Shown here piece by piece: positions 6,143 to 7,666 of a stretch of DNA of 7,666 nucleotides; the first letter of the stretch is position 1; each line of letters begins with the position of its first letter. The notes under the pieces are model-generated. The model was given only the letters and a program-made list of their open reading frames with translations, did no database searches and had not been told where the DNA came from. A program made the position numbers and the translations under genes. This DNA comes from Alphaproteobacteria bacterium (lineage in GTDB: Bacteria > Pseudomonadota > Alphaproteobacteria > Zavarziniales > Zavarziniaceae), in NCBI GenBank assembly GCA_021774355.1, contig JAJFJE010000102.1, positions 1-7,666 of the forward strand, read 5' to 3'.

Positions 6143-6568
6143 GTGGACCCATGGCTTTTGATTGCCGGTTCGGTCGTCGCAACCGCCATGCTGATCGGGC
6201 TGATCCGCCTGGCCGCCGGCCGGCGCCGGCCGGCGCTGCTGGACGAGGCTCTGGTGCGCCTCCGTTTGGCCCAGGACTGGCAGGATTTTGAGGCCGCTCG
6301 GGTGTGGCTGGCGGCGGATGCCCAGGCGGCGCTTGCCACCGACGCCGGTGGCACACCGCGCCTGGGCCTGATCTACGGCTTCGGCGACAAGCTGCCCAGC
6401 CGGCTGATCGGCCCGGGCGAGGTGGCCGGGGCAACCCTGGCCGGCGGCGTGCTGGCCTTTACCCTTCACGATTTTGCCCGGGCCCATTTTCGCCTGCCCG
6501 CCGGCGACGATGCCGCGCCCTGGCTGGCACGGCTGCGGGCCCTGGAGCGGCCGCCGAAAGATAAATGA
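6143..6568 (+). CDS. Membrane-anchored protein of unknown function
   Basis: A 141-residue protein of unknown family. Seen: one N-terminal hydrophobic helix (about 4-25, MDPWLLIAGSVVATAMLIGL), followed by the basic stretch RRR at 27-29, so the rest should be cytoplasmic. Next comes an Ala/Leu-rich helical stretch (30-65, ALLDEALVRLRLAQDWQDFE), then a mixed region with likely beta strands (73-118: LGLIYGFGDKLPSRL, then VLAFTLHDFARAHFRL), and a short charged end (RPPKDK). The start is GTG; GGTGA lies 4 bases upstream, a weak ribosome site. The next in-frame ATG (residue 16) would cut the helix, so GTG is preferred. Strong G/C third positions support coding. It lies 52 bases before the sterol-desaturase-type gene on the same strand, so the pair may be an operon and this protein an accessory to that membrane enzyme. 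That link is inference from adjacency only. Confidence 0.75.
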   Translation: MDPWLLIAGSVVATAMLIGLIRLAAGRRRPALLDEALVRLRLAQDWQDFEAARVWLAADAQAALATDAGGTPRLGLIYGFGDKLPSRLIGPGEVAGATLAGGVLAFTLHDFARAHFRLPAGDDAAPWLARLRALERPPKDK

Positions 6569-6579
6569 CAAATTGTCAT
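6565..6579. promoter_or_regulatory. Perfect 15-base dyad between the small membrane protein and hydroxylase genes
   Basis: ATGACAA-A-TTGTCAT is a perfect seven-base inverted repeat around a single A. It overlaps the TGA stop of the 6143 gene and sits 41 bases before the hydroxylase start. Its size and tight symmetry fit a dimeric repressor site better than a terminator, since a one-base loop cannot fold. No regulator gene is nearby to name. Confidence 0.35.
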
Positions 6580-6620
6580 ATCTGTGGCAGCATGTCCGGG
6601 AAACAGCCGGATGCCCTGCC

Positions 6621-7517
6621 GTGACCCTGCCCGATCCCGTTGCCCTGGCGATCCCCCTTTTTGGCCTGTCGATCGGGTTGGAGCTGTGGCTGATGCGCCG
6701 GGGTGGCCGGGTCGCCTACGAGCCGCGCGACGCGGCGGCCAGCCTGACCATGGGCCTGGGCAATTTCCTGCTGGGCCTGGCGATGGCCGGGGTCGTCCTG
6801 GGCGCCCTGACCTGGCTGCACCGCTTTGCCCTGTTCGAGATCGGCTATCCGTGGTGGGCCTTCGTGGCGATCTTTGTCGCCGACGATTTCTGCTATTACT
6901 GGTTCCACCGGCTGAGCCATGAATGGCGGATCTGGTGGGCGGCTCACGTCAACCACCACTCGTCCCAGCATTATAATTTCTCGACCGCCCTGCGGCAGAC
7001 CTGGACCGGCACCCTGGCCCTGACCTGGATTCCGTGGCTGCCCCTGGCCGTGATCGGCTTTCCGCCCGACCTGATCATCTTCCAGATGGGGGTCAGCCTG
7101 GTCTACCAGTTCTGGATCCACACCGAAGCGGTCGACCGCCTGCCGCCGGTGCTCGAGGCGATCTTCAACACCCCGTCCCATCACCGCGTCCATCATGCGA
7201 CCAATCCGCGCTACCTGGACGCCAATTACGGCGGGATCCTGATCGTCTGGGACCGTCTGTTCGGCAGCTTCGTCCCGGAGGACAGGGCAGAGCCGTGCCG
7301 CTACGGCATCGTCAAGAATCTCGGAACCTTCAATCCTTTGAAGATCGCCTTCCATGAATGGCTGGCGCTGGCGGTGGATGTCCGGGCCGCACCCAGCCTG
7401 CGGGGCCGGCTGGCGATCCTGTTCGGCCCGCCGGGCTGGCGCGAGGACGGCAGTGGCCAGACCTCCCGGACCATCCGCGACGCCTGGGCGCGGCGCCAGG
7501 GCCGCCCGGCGGCGTAG
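6621..7517 (+). CDS. Sterol desaturase / fatty acid hydroxylase family membrane di-iron enzyme
   Basis: A 298-residue integral membrane protein of the fatty acid hydroxylase superfamily (sterol desaturase, sphingolipid hydroxylase, alkylglycerol monooxygenase group). These enzymes use two irons held by clustered histidines to oxidise a lipid C-H bond with O2. The His motifs are complete: HRLSH (96-100), HVNHH (109-113) and HHRVHH (187-192), with a further His in WIHTE (166-170) between the helices. Hydrophobic helices are at about 5-25, 42-64, 76-93, 130-147 and 150-168. The segment RYLDANYGGILIVWDRLFGSF (197-217) is typical of the family's end. The frame is open further upstream to 6474, overlapping the previous gene with untypical residues. 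GTG at 6621 gives a normal N-terminus, though its ribosome site is weak, so the start is uncertain. The actual lipid substrate cannot be told from sequence. It probably shares a transcript with the 6143 gene. Confidence 0.93.
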   Translation: MTLPDPVALAIPLFGLSIGLELWLMRRGGRVAYEPRDAAASLTMGLGNFLLGLAMAGVVLGALTWLHRFALFEIGYPWWAFVAIFVADDFCYYWFHRLSHEWRIWWAAHVNHHSSQHYNFSTALRQTWTGTLALTWIPWLPLAVIGFPPDLIIFQMGVSLVYQFWIHTEAVDRLPPVLEAIFNTPSHHRVHHATNPRYLDANYGGILIVWDRLFGSFVPEDRAEPCRYGIVKNLGTFNPLKIAFHEWLALAVDVRAAPSLRGRLAILFGPPGWREDGSGQTSRTIRDAWARRQGRPAA

Positions 7518-7535
7518 TTGCCCCGCCGCCCGGGC
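7504..7535 (+). terminator. Possible terminator overlapping the hydroxylase stop
   Basis: GCCCGGCGGC (7504-7513) and GCCGCCCGGGC (7525-7535) pair over ten bases with one bulged C and an 11-base loop that contains the TAG stop. The stem is followed by CTTGGTTTG, only weakly T-rich. It is placed correctly to end the hydroxylase transcript, but the poor T-run and the general GC-richness keep this tentative. Confidence 0.35.
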
Positions 7536-7573
7536 CTTGGTTTGATGGCGATCCGTTATCGAAGGACCGCATC

Positions 7574-7666
7574 ATGCTCCAGGGCAATTCCCTCGCCGCC
7601 CGCGACGTCGCCCATCTGATCCACCCCTATACCAACCTGGATTCCCACCTCGCGGCGGGGCCGCTG
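7574..7666 (+). CDS. Class III (PLP-dependent) aminotransferase, N-terminal part (cut by window edge)
   Basis: Only the first 31 residues are present: MLQGNSLAARDVAHLIHP then YTNLDSHLAAGPL. The pattern NSL-ARD-HPYTNL, followed a few residues later by GPL, is the usual opening of class III aminotransferases annotated as aspartate aminotransferase family or omega-transaminase, fold type I PLP enzymes that move an amino group from an amino acid or amine to an oxo-acid. The PLP lysine and substrate residues are off-window, so the donor cannot be named. The ATG has AAGGA at 7562-7566 with a 7-base gap, a good ribosome site. It begins 56 bases after the hydroxylase stop, with a possible terminator between, so it is probably a separate unit. 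Confidence 0.8.
   Translation, partial: MLQGNSLAARDVAHLIHPYTNLDSHLAAGPL

Noticed and set aside
5666..6571. 301-codon open frame on the minus strand across the orphan gene tail, the gene-poor interval and the 6143 gene
   Set aside because: It runs antisense to two plus-strand genes with better coding signs, and its product has no family features or membrane segments.
6474..6620. 49-residue N-terminal extension of the hydroxylase
   Set aside because: It overlaps the upstream gene by about 95 bases and encodes Cys/Pro/Trp-rich sequence unlike a family N-terminus.

Overview
The window comes from a high-GC bacterial chromosome, most likely an alphaproteobacterium. The genes carry strong G/C at third codon positions. 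Most of the recognisable products are ordinary proteobacterial housekeeping or membrane proteins: CysD plus a fused CysN-CysC, an NhaP2-type antiporter, CorA, a sterol-desaturase-type membrane hydroxylase and a class III aminotransferase. I cannot fix the genus by eye.

Layout. (1) Positions 1-2232, minus strand: a K+/H+ antiporter gene of the NhaP2/CvrA type is followed 23 bases later by the N-terminal part of a CorA-type Mg2+/divalent cation channel that runs off the left edge. This is probably a two-gene ion-homeostasis operon. (2) Positions 2233-2483: a divergent intergenic region with an AT-rich island, then a very GC-rich hairpin and a possible 17-codon leader ORF in front of cysD. (3) Positions 2484-5313, plus strand: cysD and cysNC, one base apart, which activate sulfate to APS and PAPS. 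(4) Positions 5314-5830: a low-GC island with its own promoter-like sequence and a 104-residue two-helix membrane protein I do not recognise. Its C-terminal tail carries an exact two-heptad duplication. This is the most novel-looking item in the window. (5) Positions 5831-6142: about 310 bases with no convincing gene but several perfect inverted repeats, possibly a structured leader. (6) Positions 6143-7517: a small single-helix membrane-anchored protein of unknown function, then a sterol desaturase/fatty acid hydroxylase family di-iron membrane enzyme. A perfect 15-base dyad lies between them. (7) Positions 7574-7666: the first 31 codons of a class III aminotransferase, cut by the right edge.

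How the genes work together. CysD and CysNC form one sulfate-activating complex. The antiporter and CorA both handle cytoplasmic cations. The membrane hydroxylase and its small upstream neighbour may be a lipid-modification pair, but that rests on adjacency alone. I see no CRISPR array, transposase, tRNA or rRNA. No large new multi-gene system is evident; the novelty is in the orphan membrane protein and the non-coding structures.
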